Part shown: one piece after another, positions 8,974 to 17,411 of the stretch
Layout of the letters: the number at the start of each line of letters is the position of its first letter
Numbering within the stretch: position 1 is the stretch's first letter
NCBI GenBank assembly: GCA_963730325.1
Contig: CAVSRC010000019.1
Span: 248,001 to 312,000, forward strand
DNA from: CAVSRC01 sp963730325
GTDB lineage: Bacteria; Pseudomonadota; Alphaproteobacteria; Rhizobiales; Kaistiaceae
Length of the DNA stretch: 64,000 nucleotides
Direction: 5' to 3'
Made by a program: the position numbers and the translations under genes
The notes under the pieces: generated by a model
The model's input: the letters and a program-made list of their open reading frames with translations, nothing else
The model's database searches: none
What the model was told of the DNA's origin: nothing

Positions 8974-10530
8974 TCAGCCGGCCTGTTTCTCCTCGCCTTC
9001 AACATAGCGCGGGAAAACCGGCTGTGGTGGCGGCAGGGTGACGCCGGGGTTCAGCCGGCCACCGGCGCCGAGCGCGGCGAAGCTGCGTGCCTCGGGCGGA
9101 ACTGCGAGCAGATCCAACAGCTTGGCGGCCGCGTCCGGCATCGCCGGCTGGGCGAGAATGGCGACCTGGCGGACGATTTCGGCGGTGACGTAGAGAACCG
9201 CCTCCATGCGCGCCGGGTCGGTCTTGCGCAACGCCCAGGGCGCGGCGCCGGCAAAATAGCGATTGGCCTCGGCGACCACCGCCCAAACCGCGTTCAGCAC
9301 CTGGTGGATCGCCTGCGTCTTCATCGCCGCGCGGCAAAGCCCGAGCAGCGCGTCGGCCTGCGCCAGGATCGCCTCGTCCTCGGGCGCAAGCGCCGCCGCC
9401 GCCGGCAGCACGCCGCCGCAATTCTTGGCGATCATCGACAGCGATCGCTGCGCCAGGTTGCCGAGATCGTTGGCGAGGTCGGCATTGATGCGGTTGACGA
9501 TCGCCTCGTGGCTGTAATTGCCGTCCTGGCCGAAGGGTACCTCGCGCAGGAAGAAATAGCGCATCTGGTCGCGGCCATAGCCGGCGATCAGATCGAAGGG
9601 ATCGACCACATTGCCGACCGACTTCGACATCTTCTCGCCGCGGTTGAACAGGAAGCCGTGGGCGAAGATGCGCTTGGGGACTTCAATGCCGGCGGAAAGC
9701 AGGAAGGCCGGCCAGTAGACGGCATGGAAGCGGACGATGTCCTTGCCGATGACATGGATGTCGGCCGGCCAGTAGCGCCATAGCGGCGCGCTCTCGTCGG
9801 GGAAGCCGACGCCGGTGATGTAGTTGGTGAGCGCGTCCACCCAGACATACATCACGTGCTTGTCGTCGGTGGGCACGCGGATGCCCCAGTCGAAGGTGGT
9901 GCGCGAGACCGACAGGTCCTTGAGGCCGCCGCGAACGAAGCTCGCCACCTCGTTGCGGCGCTCGTCGGGGCCGATGAACTCCGGGTGCGCCTTGTAGTGC
10001 GCCAGCAGCTTGTCCTGATAGGCGGAGAGGCGGAAGAAGTAGCTCTCCTCCTCCACCCATTCGACGGGCGAGCCCTGCGGGCCGACGCGAACGCCGTCTT
10101 CCTTCACCTCGGTCTCGGATTCGGCGTAGTAGGCCTCGTCGCGCACCGAGTACCAGCCGGCATAGGCATCCTTGTAGATGTCGCCATTGGCCTCCATGCG
10201 CCGCCAGATCTCCTCCGACGAGCGATGGTGGCGCGGCTCGCTGGTGCGGATGAAATCGTCGTTGGAGCAGCCGAGCGCGGCGACCATCTTCTGGAACAGC
10301 GCCGAATTGCGGTCGGCCAGAGCCTTCGGCTCCAGCCCTTCGCGGGCCGCCGTCTGCTTCATCTTGATACCGTGCTCGTCGGTGCCGGTCAGAAAGTAGA
10401 CGTCGTAGCCGTCGAGCCGCTGGAAGCGGGCGATCGCATCGGTCGCCAGCGCCTCATAGGCGTGGCCGATATGGGGGGCGCCGTTGGGGTAGGAAATCGC
10501 CGTCGTGATGTAGAATTTTGGCGCTTGCAT
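8974..10530 (-). CDS. metG: Methionyl-tRNA synthetase
   Basis: A 518-residue class I aminoacyl-tRNA synthetase charging tRNA-Met. The nucleotide-binding HIGH motif is at residues 20-23 (PNGAPHIGH), and KMSKS is present in GEKMSKSVGN. The connective peptide segment AYYAESETEVKEDG lacks the Cys knuckles of the Zn-binding type, so this is the short metG form common in alphaproteobacteria, and there is no C-terminal tRNA-binding (EMAP) domain. The ATG at 10530 was chosen because MQAPKFYITTAI starts the conserved Rossmann fold; the frame is open upstream without homology. holB lies upstream with an 83-bp gap. Confidence 0.97.
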   Translation of the reverse strand: MQAPKFYITTAISYPNGAPHIGHAYEALATDAIARFQRLDGYDVYFLTGTDEHGIKMKQTAAREGLEPKALADRNSALFQKMVAALGCSNDDFIRTSEPRHHRSSEEIWRRMEANGDIYKDAYAGWYSVRDEAYYAESETEVKEDGVRVGPQGSPVEWVEEESYFFRLSAYQDKLLAHYKAHPEFIGPDERRNEVASFVRGGLKDLSVSRTTFDWGIRVPTDDKHVMYVWVDALTNYITGVGFPDESAPLWRYWPADIHVIGKDIVRFHAVYWPAFLLSAGIEVPKRIFAHGFLFNRGEKMSKSVGNVVDPFDLIAGYGRDQMRYFFLREVPFGQDGNYSHEAIVNRINADLANDLGNLAQRSLSMIAKNCGGVLPAAAALAPEDEAILAQADALLGLCRAAMKTQAIHQVLNAVWAVVAEANRYFAGAAPWALRKTDPARMEAVLYVTAEIVRQVAILAQPAMPDAAAKLLDLLAVPPEARSFAALGAGGRLNPGVTLPPPQPVFPRYVEGEEKQAG

Positions 10531-10613
10531 CGCCGTCTCGCCTTGTTGGAATTCGCGCGTGGGGAACAGAAGAATGCCGGCTGCGCCGCGACTTGCGGGG
10601 CCGTGAGGAAGCG

Positions 10614-11706
10614 TCACATTCGGGTCGCGCGGGCGAGGCTCATCAGGTTCGTCAGGACGGTTCGTTTGCGGTCCAGGTTGTACTCGTCGGTCAGTGCCGT
10701 CGAAGTGCGCAGGTTTTCCCACACCTCGGCCCACCTTTCAAGCGGCGCGGCAGCGGCGGCGGGGCTCAGCGCAATCCCGGTTTCCGGCTCGCTTTCGCCC
10801 CTCACCCTCCGGTTCAGCCAGGCCGCGGTGAGGTCGCGGAAGCTGTTCCAGGCGTCGTCATTGCCGCGGCCGGAGACGCTGTCGGCATAGGCGTGCATGG
10901 CGGCGATATCGATATCGGGCAGGCGGGAGAAGCAGCGTGGCAAGCGCCCGGTAGCCGGCGATGCCGCCATGCTCGGCGAGCAGGATCGCCCGGCGCAGGC
11001 TGCCTTCGGCGAGGCGGGCGGCCAGCTCCAGATCGGTGCGCCCGGCCTTGGCACCGCCCGCCTCGAGCGCGGCGACGATCCTCTCGGGCGGCAGTTCGGC
11101 CACATCCAGCCGGCGGCAGCGGGAGCGGATGGTGGGCAGCGCCCTCCCCGGCGCGTGGCTGACGACGAGGAACAGGGCGCGGGCCGGAGGCTCCTCGAGA
11201 ACCTTGAGGAGGGCATTGGCGGCGCTGGCGTTCATGTCGTCGGCGGGATCGACAATGGCGATGCGCCAGCCGGCCTCGCCGCCGGTATTGCCGTAGAACG
11301 CGACGGTGCGGCGGATCTCGTCGACGGTGAGGGCGCTCTTGTGGCGCCCGGTGCGTTCGTCGAGCGGCCGTTCCAGCACCAGCAGGTTCGGGTGCGAACG
11401 CCCCATCACCTTGCGGAAGGCGGGATGGCTCTCCGGCAGCGACAGGTCGGTGGCCGCCGCGACCTCAGGTGCCGCCGGATCGGGATGGGCCAGCGCGAAG
11501 CGGGCGAAGCGATAGGCGAGCGTCGCCTTGCCGATGCCCTTGGCGCCGCCGATCAGCCAGGCATGGTGCATGCGCCCGCTGCGATAGGCGTCGAGCAGCG
11601 TGCGCTCCGTTGCCGGGTCGCCGAACCATTCGGCCCGCTCCTCCGGCGCCGGCCAGCCCTCGACGGCGTCGAAGCGGGTGACCTCAAGCGTGTTGGCGGC
11701 GGCCAT
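10614..11706 (-). CDS. holB: DNA polymerase III subunit delta' (frameshifted)
   Basis: Delta' is the clamp-loader subunit that, with delta and tau/gamma, loads the sliding clamp. The N-terminal AAA+ region is readable: MHHAWLIGGAKGIGKATLAY (Walker-A-like, GKA instead of GKS/T as expected for a non-hydrolysing subunit), VDEIRRTVAFY, NALLKVLEEPP and the sensor TIRSRCRRLD. After GYRALATLL (about residue 260) the frame shifts near 10921-10930, at a GGG run. The tail RLPDIDIAAMHAYADSVS to SLARATRM is in another frame. Total length is 1093 nt, net +1; repaired length is about 363 residues, normal. Because holB is generally essential, a base-calling error is the likeliest explanation. It overlaps the tmk stop by 1 nt. 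Confidence 0.88.
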
Positions 11707-12362
11707 CAGACGCGCCCCTGCTGCGGCGTGGCCGGGCGGATGAGGCGCGTCTCCACCGCATGCCAGATGGCTGCGGCGACCTCTGCCTCGGACCGCGAGG
11801 CATCGACGACGATGCAGCGCTGCGGCTCCTGCGCCGCGATCTTGAGGAATGCCTGCCGGCGCTCTTCGTGGCGCGCGATCTCATCGCGCTCGAAGCGGTC
11901 CGGCGCGGTGCCGCTGGAGGCCATGCGGGCCGCCGCACGGGCCATGCCGGCCTCGGCGGGGATATCGAGGATGACGGTCAGGTCCGGCCGCGTCGTGCCT
12001 ACGGCGACACGGTCGAGGGCGGCGAGAAAGGACGGGTCGGCCTCCGACTGATAGACGCGGGTCGAATCGAAGAAACGATCGGAGAGCACCCATTGGCCGG
12101 CGGCGAGCGCCGGACGGATGACACGCTCGACATGGTCGGCGCGGGCGGCGGCAAAGAGCACCGCCTCGCCGTCGACGCCGAACTGCTCGGCGAGGCCGGA
12201 GAGCAGCAGCCGGCGGATCGCTTCTGCCGTCGCCGTGCCGCCCGGCTCGCGGGTGAGCACCGAGGTCACCCCGGCGGCCTTCAGCCGCTCGGCGAGTTGC
12301 AGGATCTGGGTCGACTTGCCGGCCCCCTCGCCGCCTTCGAACGTGATGAATTTGCCGCCCAT
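11706..12362 (-). CDS. tmk: Thymidylate kinase
   Basis: A 218-residue dTMP kinase (dTMP + ATP to dTDP + ADP). The P-loop FEGGEGAGKST is at residues 8-18, TREPGGT supplies the phosphate/thymidine contact, and SDRFFDST is the DR(Y/F) motif. The lid segment has RMASSGTAPDRFE; Arg/Gly placement resembles the proteobacterial type. The stop overlaps the holB start (TGATG), the widespread tmk-holB pair, and dacC lies 26 bp upstream on the same strand. Confidence 0.97.
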   Translation of the reverse strand: MGGKFITFEGGEGAGKSTQILQLAERLKAAGVTSVLTREPGGTATAEAIRRLLLSGLAEQFGVDGEAVLFAAARADHVERVIRPALAAGQWVLSDRFFDSTRVYQSEADPSFLAALDRVAVGTTRPDLTVILDIPAEAGMARAAARMASSGTAPDRFERDEIARHEERRQAFLKIAAQEPQRCIVVDASRSEAEVAAAIWHAVETRLIRPATPQQGRV

Positions 12363-12388
12363 GCCGCTGTGATACAGGAGCCGGGGGC

Positions 12389-13591
12389 CTACAGCCAGCC
12401 GAGCAGAAGCTCCTTGAGCCCGTCCATGGCGCGCTGCGGAATGGAGCCGCGCCCGATGTCCTCGCTGGCATAGACCGGCGCCTCGCGCAGCACGTCGTTG
12501 CCGAGCGTGATCTGCAGCTTGCCGATCTCCTGGCCGGGCTCGATGGGCGCCGCCACAGGCCCCTGATAGACGACGCGGCCCCTGATCAGATCACGCGAGC
12601 CGCGCGGCAGCAGAGCGGTGATGCTGCCCTTGCCGACGAGGCCGACGCTGCCCTGATCGCCGCCGAAGACCGAGGCGCGGGCGACCTCCTCGCCCTGGCG
12701 GAACAGCTCGACCTTCTCGAAACCGCGCAGGCCCCAATCCATCAGCTTGCGTGCCTCCTCGGCGCGCTCCTTCTCGCTCTTGGTGCCGTTGATGACCATG
12801 ATCAGCCGCTGGCCGTCGCGCACCGCAGAAGCGACCAGGCCATAGCCGGAGGCGTCCGTGAAGCCGGTCTTCAGGCCGTCGGCGCCGATGTTCATGTCAA
12901 GCAGCGGATTGCGATTGTGCTGGCGGATCTTGTTCCAGGTGAACTCCTTCTCGGCGAAGATCGGATAGAACTCGGGATCGTCGTAGACGATGTGGCGGGC
13001 GAGCTTGGCGAGGTCGAGCGCGGTCACGTATTCATCGGGATCGGGCAGGCCGGTGGCATTGGTGAAATGCGAGTTGGTGAGGCCGAGCTTGCGCGCCTCG
13101 GCATTCATCAGATTGGCGAAGGTCTTCTCGGTGCCGGCCATGCCTTCGGCAATGATGATGCAGCCGTCGTTAGCCGACTGAATGATGACACCGCGCAGGA
13201 GGTCGGCGACCTTGATGGTCGAGTGGAGCTTGGCGAACATGGTGGAGCCGCCGGAATTGGCGCCACCGTTGCGCCAGGCGTTCTCGGAGACCTGAAACTC
13301 CGTATCGAGGCTGAGCCTGCCGTTCTTGATGGCGTCGAAGACAACGGCCACGGTCATCAGCTTGGCCATGCTGGCGGGCGGCATGGGCACGTCCGCCGCT
13401 TTCTGGAACAGGATGGTCTCGGTTTCGGCGTCCATCAGCAGGGCGTGCTCGGCGCGCGTCTCGAAATTCTGCGCGGCGGCGTGGCCGGCGCCGAACAGCA
13501 GGATGCCGGCGAAAGCCATGGTCAGGCTCCGCCGCCAGGTCGGTCGGTGAGACGCTGAGGGGCTCACAAGCCCGGCGTTCGGCCGCTGCAT
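12389..13591 (-). CDS. dacC: D-alanyl-D-alanine carboxypeptidase (PBP5/6 family)
   Basis: A roughly 400-residue serine DD-carboxypeptidase that trims peptidoglycan pentapeptides in the periplasm. The three catalytic motifs are present: SMAK (Ser about 74), SAND in IIQSANDGC, and KTG in GLKTGFTDASGYG. A C-terminal PBP5-type beta domain follows and ends in an amphipathic segment (QRAMDGLKELLLGWL) suited to membrane association. The N-terminus carries an RR-containing n-region and the hydrophobic core MAFAGILLFGAGHAAA, cleaved near AQN. I chose the ATG at 13591; an internal ATG at 13519 is also possible. The gene symbol follows common usage for this family (dacA/dacC/dacF cannot be separated from sequence alone). 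Confidence 0.9.
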   Translation of the reverse strand: MQRPNAGLVSPSASHRPTWRRSLTMAFAGILLFGAGHAAAQNFETRAEHALLMDAETETILFQKAADVPMPPASMAKLMTVAVVFDAIKNGRLSLDTEFQVSENAWRNGGANSGGSTMFAKLHSTIKVADLLRGVIIQSANDGCIIIAEGMAGTEKTFANLMNAEARKLGLTNSHFTNATGLPDPDEYVTALDLAKLARHIVYDDPEFYPIFAEKEFTWNKIRQHNRNPLLDMNIGADGLKTGFTDASGYGLVASAVRDGQRLIMVINGTKSEKERAEEARKLMDWGLRGFEKVELFRQGEEVARASVFGGDQGSVGLVGKGSITALLPRGSRDLIRGRVVYQGPVAAPIEPGQEIGKLQITLGNDVLREAPVYASEDIGRGSIPQRAMDGLKELLLGWL

Positions 13592-13700
13592 GATGATCGG
13601 CTCTCCGCTTTGTGCCCCCGTTGTGAATAGCAGCGGAGGCCCGGGCAAATCAAATGCGCCGGGGCATTGCGACAAACCAGATGGAAAAACGCCAGCGCGA

Positions 13701-14885
13701 TCAGCGGGTGAGGACGAAGGCGCCGTGAAGCCCGCCGGCTGCGGCCGCGTCGATCACAGTCTGGGGCGGGACGGAGCCGTCCGTGGTGACCAGCACGATC
13801 TGCAGGGTACGCCCGCCGGACTCGCTGGATTGCATCCGGATCTGGCCATAACGGCCGAAACGGGCGGCGACGCGCTCGGCGTTGTCCGGCGTGGAGAAGG
13901 AACCGAGCTGGATGGTGACCGGCTGACCTGCCGTGCGCGTCGCGGCCATCTCATGCGCCTTGCGCCCGGCGGCGGCAGTGAGCGCCGTGGTCAGGTCGTG
14001 ACTGGAAAGCTCGGAAGCGGCGTTCAGGGCCGGCGTCGGCCGCGCGGTTTCCGCGTAGGAGCGCGTCAGCCCGCTGCGCAGGATCAGCGCACCGAGATTG
14101 TCGTCGGCCTCCGGCTGATAGGCGGCCGTGGTCGTATAGGCCGGGTTCAGCAACAGCGGATCGCCATCGGCAATCGCCGGCCGAAGCGTCGGCTGCGGCG
14201 CCGCCGAGGCCACCATCATGCCGGCGGTTGCCGTGCGATTGGCGGCGAAACTGGTCAGCCCCCTGCCCTGCGGCGCCACGCCCGGCCCCCGATAGGAGGC
14301 GAGCAGCTTGCGCTCGTCGAGCCCGTCCATCTGCGCCGGACCGACATAATCGACCCGCACCTTGGCGGTACCCTTGCCCTTGAAGCCCAGCATGTCGGCG
14401 GCGTGGGCGGAAACGTCGATCAGGCGGTTGTGGGCGAAGGGGCCGCGATCGTTGACGCGCAAGACCAGCGAGCGACCGTTCTCCAGATTGGTGACGCGCA
14501 CATAGCTGGGCAGCGGCAGCGTGGGATGGGCGGCGGTCAGGCCGTTGACGTCGTAGACCTCGCCATTGGCCGTCAGCCGGCCGTGGAAGGCGGAGCCGTA
14601 CCAGGAAGCCAGGCCGACCTTGCTGTAGCGGGGATTGTCACGCGGGACATAGGTCTTGCCGGCGACGCGATAGGGCTGGCCGACGGTGTAATACCCGCCG
14701 CCCTTGGGGACCTCGCGGCTGGCCACGACCTTGGGGCTGGCGGGGCCATATTGGGCGGGGCTGAAGAATTCCTTGGTGGCGGTGGTGAAGGAGTGCGGGG
14801 CGACGCTGCAGGAGGCCAGAAAGCCGGCGGCACCGGCGAGAGCGAAAGCGCGCAGAACCGCCGCGCCCCTCATGCCCGCACGCAT
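13701..14885 (-). CDS. rlpA: RlpA-family septal ring lytic transglycosylase, lipoprotein with SPOR domain
   Basis: A 394-residue outer-membrane lipoprotein. A lipobox LASC puts the acylated Cys at residue 26. The double-psi beta-barrel domain reads GLASWYGSAFHGRLTANGEVYD through RVTNLENGRSLVLRVNDRGPF to the aspartate in RLIDVSAHAADMLGF. A Pro/Ala-rich linker follows, then a C-terminal SPOR-like domain (VTIQLGSFSTPDNAERVAAR) that binds denuded glycans. A nearby ATG at 14873 is an alternative start; neither has a strong ribosome-binding site. A CtrA-type box lies 109 bp upstream, consistent with cell-cycle control of a division protein. Confidence 0.92.
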   Translation of the reverse strand: MRAGMRGAAVLRAFALAGAAGFLASCSVAPHSFTTATKEFFSPAQYGPASPKVVASREVPKGGGYYTVGQPYRVAGKTYVPRDNPRYSKVGLASWYGSAFHGRLTANGEVYDVNGLTAAHPTLPLPSYVRVTNLENGRSLVLRVNDRGPFAHNRLIDVSAHAADMLGFKGKGTAKVRVDYVGPAQMDGLDERKLLASYRGPGVAPQGRGLTSFAANRTATAGMMVASAAPQPTLRPAIADGDPLLLNPAYTTTAAYQPEADDNLGALILRSGLTRSYAETARPTPALNAASELSSHDLTTALTAAAGRKAHEMAATRTAGQPVTIQLGSFSTPDNAERVAARFGRYGQIRMQSSESGGRTLQIVLVTTDGSVPPQTVIDAAAAGGLHGAFVLTR

Positions 14886-14993
14886 GCGCAGTCAGCGACC
14901 GCACCACCCTGATCTGTCAAATCGCCCGGGAAATGCACCCGCGCCCCTCTATCCCGCCGAATCCCCCTGCCGCTTCCCATCAGGCGGCAGCAA

Positions 14994-15014
14994 GTCTTAA
15001 CGAGCCGTTAAGAC
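14994..15014 (-). promoter_or_regulatory. CtrA-type binding site (TTAA-N7-TTAA) in a perfect inverted repeat
   Basis: The 21-bp sequence GTCTTAACG-AGC-CGTTAAGAC is a perfect 9-bp inverted repeat, and its core TTAA-CGAGCCG-TTAA (14997-15011) matches the full CtrA consensus with the correct 7-bp spacing. It lies between the divergent rlpA (start 14885, minus) and tRNA-Ser (15140, plus). CtrA control of rlpA is inference, but the match is exact and the target is a septal protein. Confidence 0.6.
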
Positions 15015-15139
15015 AAGTCAGTACACATGACCAAATCGCGGAGGATTTGGCAAGCCGACGGGCGGTCGCAGGCCGTTTTTCCAACAGTTGAGGCTTCCCC
15101 CCGGTAAACCGGATCATTAAACAGGGCGAATCAGCGCAC

Positions 15140-15229
15140 GGACGGGTGGCCGAGCGGTTGAAGGCACCGGTCTTGAAAACCGGCGTACCTGCGAGGGTAC
15201 CGTGGGTTCGAATCCCACCCCGTCCGCCA
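15140..15229 (+). tRNA. tRNA-Ser(UGA)
   Basis: A 90-nt class II tRNA with the CCA end encoded (15227-15229). The acceptor stem GGACGGG (15140-15146) pairs exactly with CCCGTCC (15219-15225), and the discriminator base is G, as in serine tRNAs. The anticodon stem CCGGT/ACCGG encloses loop CTTGAAA, giving anticodon UGA, which reads UCA and other UCN codons. The long variable arm (GTACC-TGCGA-GGTAC) and the T arm GTGGGTTCGAATCCCAC are intact. Confidence 0.97.
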
Positions 15230-15819
15230 ATCAAGCTGATTTTGTTGGATTTTTCGCGTTGGCGACGCGCCTACCCATGGCGCAGTATCCACACATCCAG
15301 GGTGGTTCTTGCCGGGTCCGCTCACTGGGCGTGGACCCATGACAGCATCAAAACCGCCTACAGGCGCCGATGGATACCCAGGGTCGCGGCGTCCCAGTAC
15401 CACAAGGCGCTGAACGGCGATGAGGCGCCCGCGGCCGGCCGAGCACCCTGCCCACCCGGCATCTCGACGGAGCCGGTGTCCGGCGGGTCATTTCCTGTGC
15501 TCAAGCGTCCAAACGGAACAGCGGACGCTTTCAGGCACCACGAAGCAGTTGCTGCCACCGCCCTGCTTGCACGCGCTCACGGCCAATTCGCTGCGCTTCA
15601 TGACCTCCGCGGGGGCTGCGCGGTAAAGCCCGGCGCCTGCTACCTCAAAGTCGCGATGTCTGTGCGAGTGCCACGGATCCATGATCTCTCCAAACCTTCC
15701 GCAGTTTCCGCTTCCTTTGCCATCAATGTGTTGGCTGAGCGTCAACTTGGGTCATTGCATCGGTGGTTGCAACTTATAAGATATGCGACGACAATTGACC
15801 ATCTAAGAGAGTATTCCGG
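15230..15819. other. Gene-poor tract following tRNA-Ser
   Basis: No recognisable gene occupies this stretch. It is the start of a roughly 2-kb low-coding region directly 3' of a tRNA, where genomic islands often insert. I looked for a second copy of the tRNA 3' end (the ATCCCACCCCGTCCGCCA segment) up to 17.4 kb and saw none, and there is no integrase, so an island is not supported. One weak small ORF on the minus strand is listed separately. Confidence 0.5.
15488..15682 (-). CDS. Possible small protein, unknown
   Basis: A weak candidate of 64 residues starting MDPWHSHRHRDFEV and ending in CSVWTLEHRK, with three Cys near the end (SACK, NCF, RCS). In favour: GGAGAG lies four bases before the ATG, and third codon positions are mostly G or C. 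Against: no known family, no signal peptide, and the tract around it is poorly coding. Function unknown. Confidence 0.25.
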   Translation of the reverse strand: MDPWHSHRHRDFEVAGAGLYRAAPAEVMKRSELAVSACKQGGGSNCFVVPESVRCSVWTLEHRK

Positions 15820-16140
15820 ATGGCGGATCGTTTGAACCTCGCGGAGGACAGAGAAGAACCGAGCGAGCACCTTCTGTCGATGGCGGCCTACATAGAGGCG
15901 CAGGCAATTGTCGCAGTGGCCGTCGAAAATCATGGGCCGAAAGACGGGATCAACGCCGTGCTGTCGGGCATCCGGCGTGGTGTCTGCAAGGCGCTGGCGC
16001 GAATATCTCTCCGCCAAAGACGCGGAGTGCATCACCGGAAATTTTCAAGATTACCGCGCCAATTCGCTGATCGACAGTCCGACATCAGCGAAGCCTGGTA
16101 CGACGCCTACATCGAGGGGAGCAAGGAGGGCTCGGAGTAG
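15820..16140 (+). CDS. Small hypothetical protein, probably frameshifted twice
   Basis: The ATG frame reads MADRLNLAEDREEPSEHLLS and on to GVCKALA with GC-rich third positions, then becomes poor in G/C-ending codons for about 80 nt, then good again (SDISEAWYDAYIEGSKEGSE, stop 16138). In the middle, the neighbouring frame reads EYLSAKDAECITGNFQDYR and NSLID with better codon usage. A two-base loss near 15997-16002 (a CG unit in GCGCG) and a compensating change near 16078-16082 would give one continuous protein with an ALAREYLSAKD segment. The family is unknown and I assign no function. Confidence 0.35.
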   Translation: MADRLNLAEDREEPSEHLLSMAAYIEAQAIVAVAVENHGPKDGINAVLSGIRRGVCKALARISLRQRRGVHHRKFSRLPRQFADRQSDISEAWYDAYIEGSKEGSE

Positions 16141-16967
16141 CGCCGTCGTCCCTGAGACATCGAAGGAGCAAACGGCTGGCCCGCCTTCGATGCGGAGAAG
16201 CTGGCCACACATTGCCGGGTCATGTTCGGCGGTTCATCGGCGGTTGGTAGAGTGCCTCAGACCACCTCGCGAAGCCGATTGGCGGCACAACCACAAACCA
16301 GAAGATCAGATCGGACCGGAAACGGACCGTCTAGCGAGTGGCATCCAGCTTCCTGGATGCGATTGCACTTGATTTCCGATGCTGTGTAATAGTCGTCGCT
16401 GACCGCCGTCCATCTGGATCGGCGGTCGTTCGCCATGGTGCGATGTTCGGCGGCGGGCGGCCGGCTCGGGCGAGGACAAGGCCATCGAAATCGACGTCGT
16501 GCGCCGGTGGCCTGGGCCGCAGACCACATCACAAGCAAGCAACTTGCGAACAACCCCCACAGTGCACGCATCGCCTATCCCCCCGAATAGAGTAACGCAG
16601 CGATATTGTGTTATTGCACGTAAATCTACAAGTGTAGTTTCTGTGGTGCCGGTACTCCTGCGCATGTCATTTTATTTGCGCAATAATTATCGGAAGGAAA
16701 ATCCAAGTGGGCAGGATAATTATCGTAATACTCAACGCTTATTCAGTTCATTTTTCGTACATCTAAGGCATCCTTCCAACCCTTATGTCCGATCCACAGG
16801 CAGCGATACACGGAGGTTACGCCAGCGCCCCTAATCATCGCAATCGCGACTGGACCTTGCCCTTCGCCGTCTGTGAGACAATTCATGTGCAGCGCCGGTT
16901 GTCGGCGATGTACCGTTGGAAGCTTTCGGTCAACTGTGAGGCCATATGCCATGATCGCCCAAGGCGA
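16141..16967. other. Non-coding or degenerate tract with an AT-rich island
   Basis: No convincing gene is present. The first 430 nt are GC-rich without a sustained codon-biased frame. From about 16580 to 16770 the base composition drops sharply to AT-rich, with two exact copies of ATAATTATCG 33 bp apart (16683-16692, 16716-16725) and a TACA-N2-TGTA palindrome. The island could be a promoter/operator region for the small membrane protein that follows, or a remnant of transferred DNA. Confidence 0.4.
16626..16637. promoter_or_regulatory. Possible BlaI/CopY-type operator (TACA-N2-TGTA)
   Basis: CTACA-AG-TGTAG is a perfect 5-bp inverted repeat with a 2-bp spacer and contains TACANNTGTA, the core operator recognised by BlaI/MecI/CopY-family repressors. 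It sits in the AT-rich island, where promoters are expected. No such repressor gene is in the window, so the assignment is weak and based on the motif alone. Confidence 0.25.
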
Positions 16968-17222
16968 ATGATAGCGGTCGTCGGCGGGGCGGCGTCTCGC
17001 AGCGCCGGCGGCGCGACGCCGGCGGTCGTGGCCACGTGCCGGGAACTGCTGTCCATCGCCAGGTTCGACCTCGTCCTCCTGTTTACGGTCATCGCGGACA
17101 TGGTCTTCAAGCCGGACCCCGCGAGTTGGCTCACTCTGCTGGTCATGGCGCTGGCGCTTCTGGCGGCCGGGATGCTGTGGCTGATGCCTGCCCTGTCGCG
17201 AAAGCCTGCGATTGCGGGATAG
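16968..17222 (+). CDS. Small two-helix membrane protein, unknown
   Basis: An 84-residue product starting MIAVVGGAASRSAGG. Two membrane helices are clear: FDLVLLFTVIADMVF and WLTLLVMALALLAAGMLWLM, joined by KPDPAS, with a short charged tail. The layout (RFDLVLLF..IADMVFKPD) resembles small uncharacterised membrane proteins of bacteria; no function is known to me. The frame is open up to an ATG at 16785, but that upstream part has poor codon bias and the 16968 ATG has AAGG four bases before it, so I prefer the shorter form. A terminator follows 23 bp after the stop. Confidence 0.5.
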   Translation: MIAVVGGAASRSAGGATPAVVATCRELLSIARFDLVLLFTVIADMVFKPDPASWLTLLVMALALLAAGMLWLMPALSRKPAIAG

Positions 17223-17245
17223 CGGAGCCCAGACGTGGACAAGAG

Positions 17246-17273
17246 AGGCCGCCTCGGACCCGGGGCGGCCTTT
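17246..17273 (+). terminator. Rho-independent terminator
   Basis: AGGCCGCC (17246-17253) pairs with GGCGGCCT (17264-17271) around a 10-nt loop, followed by TTCTGCTT. It lies 23 bp downstream of the small membrane protein and separates it from the arsR operon. Confidence 0.65.
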
Positions 17274-17363
17274 CTGCTTCGCGCGGGACGCGCCAGGAGG
17301 TTGCGCACCAGTGGACGACACTTCGTTCTTCCGGCCTCGCCCGCCCTCCCCTAACCCAGGCCA

Positions 17364-17398
17364 TTGACAAGCTTTCCCCTCCATGCGCATATGCGCAT
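17364..17398 (+). promoter_or_regulatory. arsR operon promoter with a perfect palindromic operator
   Basis: A consensus -35 TTGACA (17364-17369) is followed, 17-18 bp on, by CATATG/GCATAT as the best -10 match. That -10 lies inside the 16-bp perfect palindrome ATGCGCATATGCGCAT (17383-17398). The ArsR start codon is 13 bp after the palindrome. The geometry fits autorepression by an ArsR dimer blocking RNA polymerase, released by metalloid binding. Confidence 0.65.
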
Positions 17399-17411
17399 AA
17401 AGGAGAAAGCA

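Noticed and set aside
15131..15403. Minus-strand open frame across the tRNA-Ser, with a product containing GWDSNPRYPRRYAGFQDRCL
   Set aside because: This is the well-known artefact of translating the antisense of a serine tRNA; the structure of the tRNA explains all conservation.
16257..16571. Minus-strand ORF with a signal-like start MRALWGLFASCLLVMWSAAQ
   Set aside because: After the hydrophobic start the sequence has poor codon bias and competing frames, and lies in the degenerate tract; no support for a gene.
15230..17345. Genomic island inserted at tRNA-Ser
   Set aside because: No integrase, no repeat of the tRNA 3' end and no mobility genes were found; kept only as a question.
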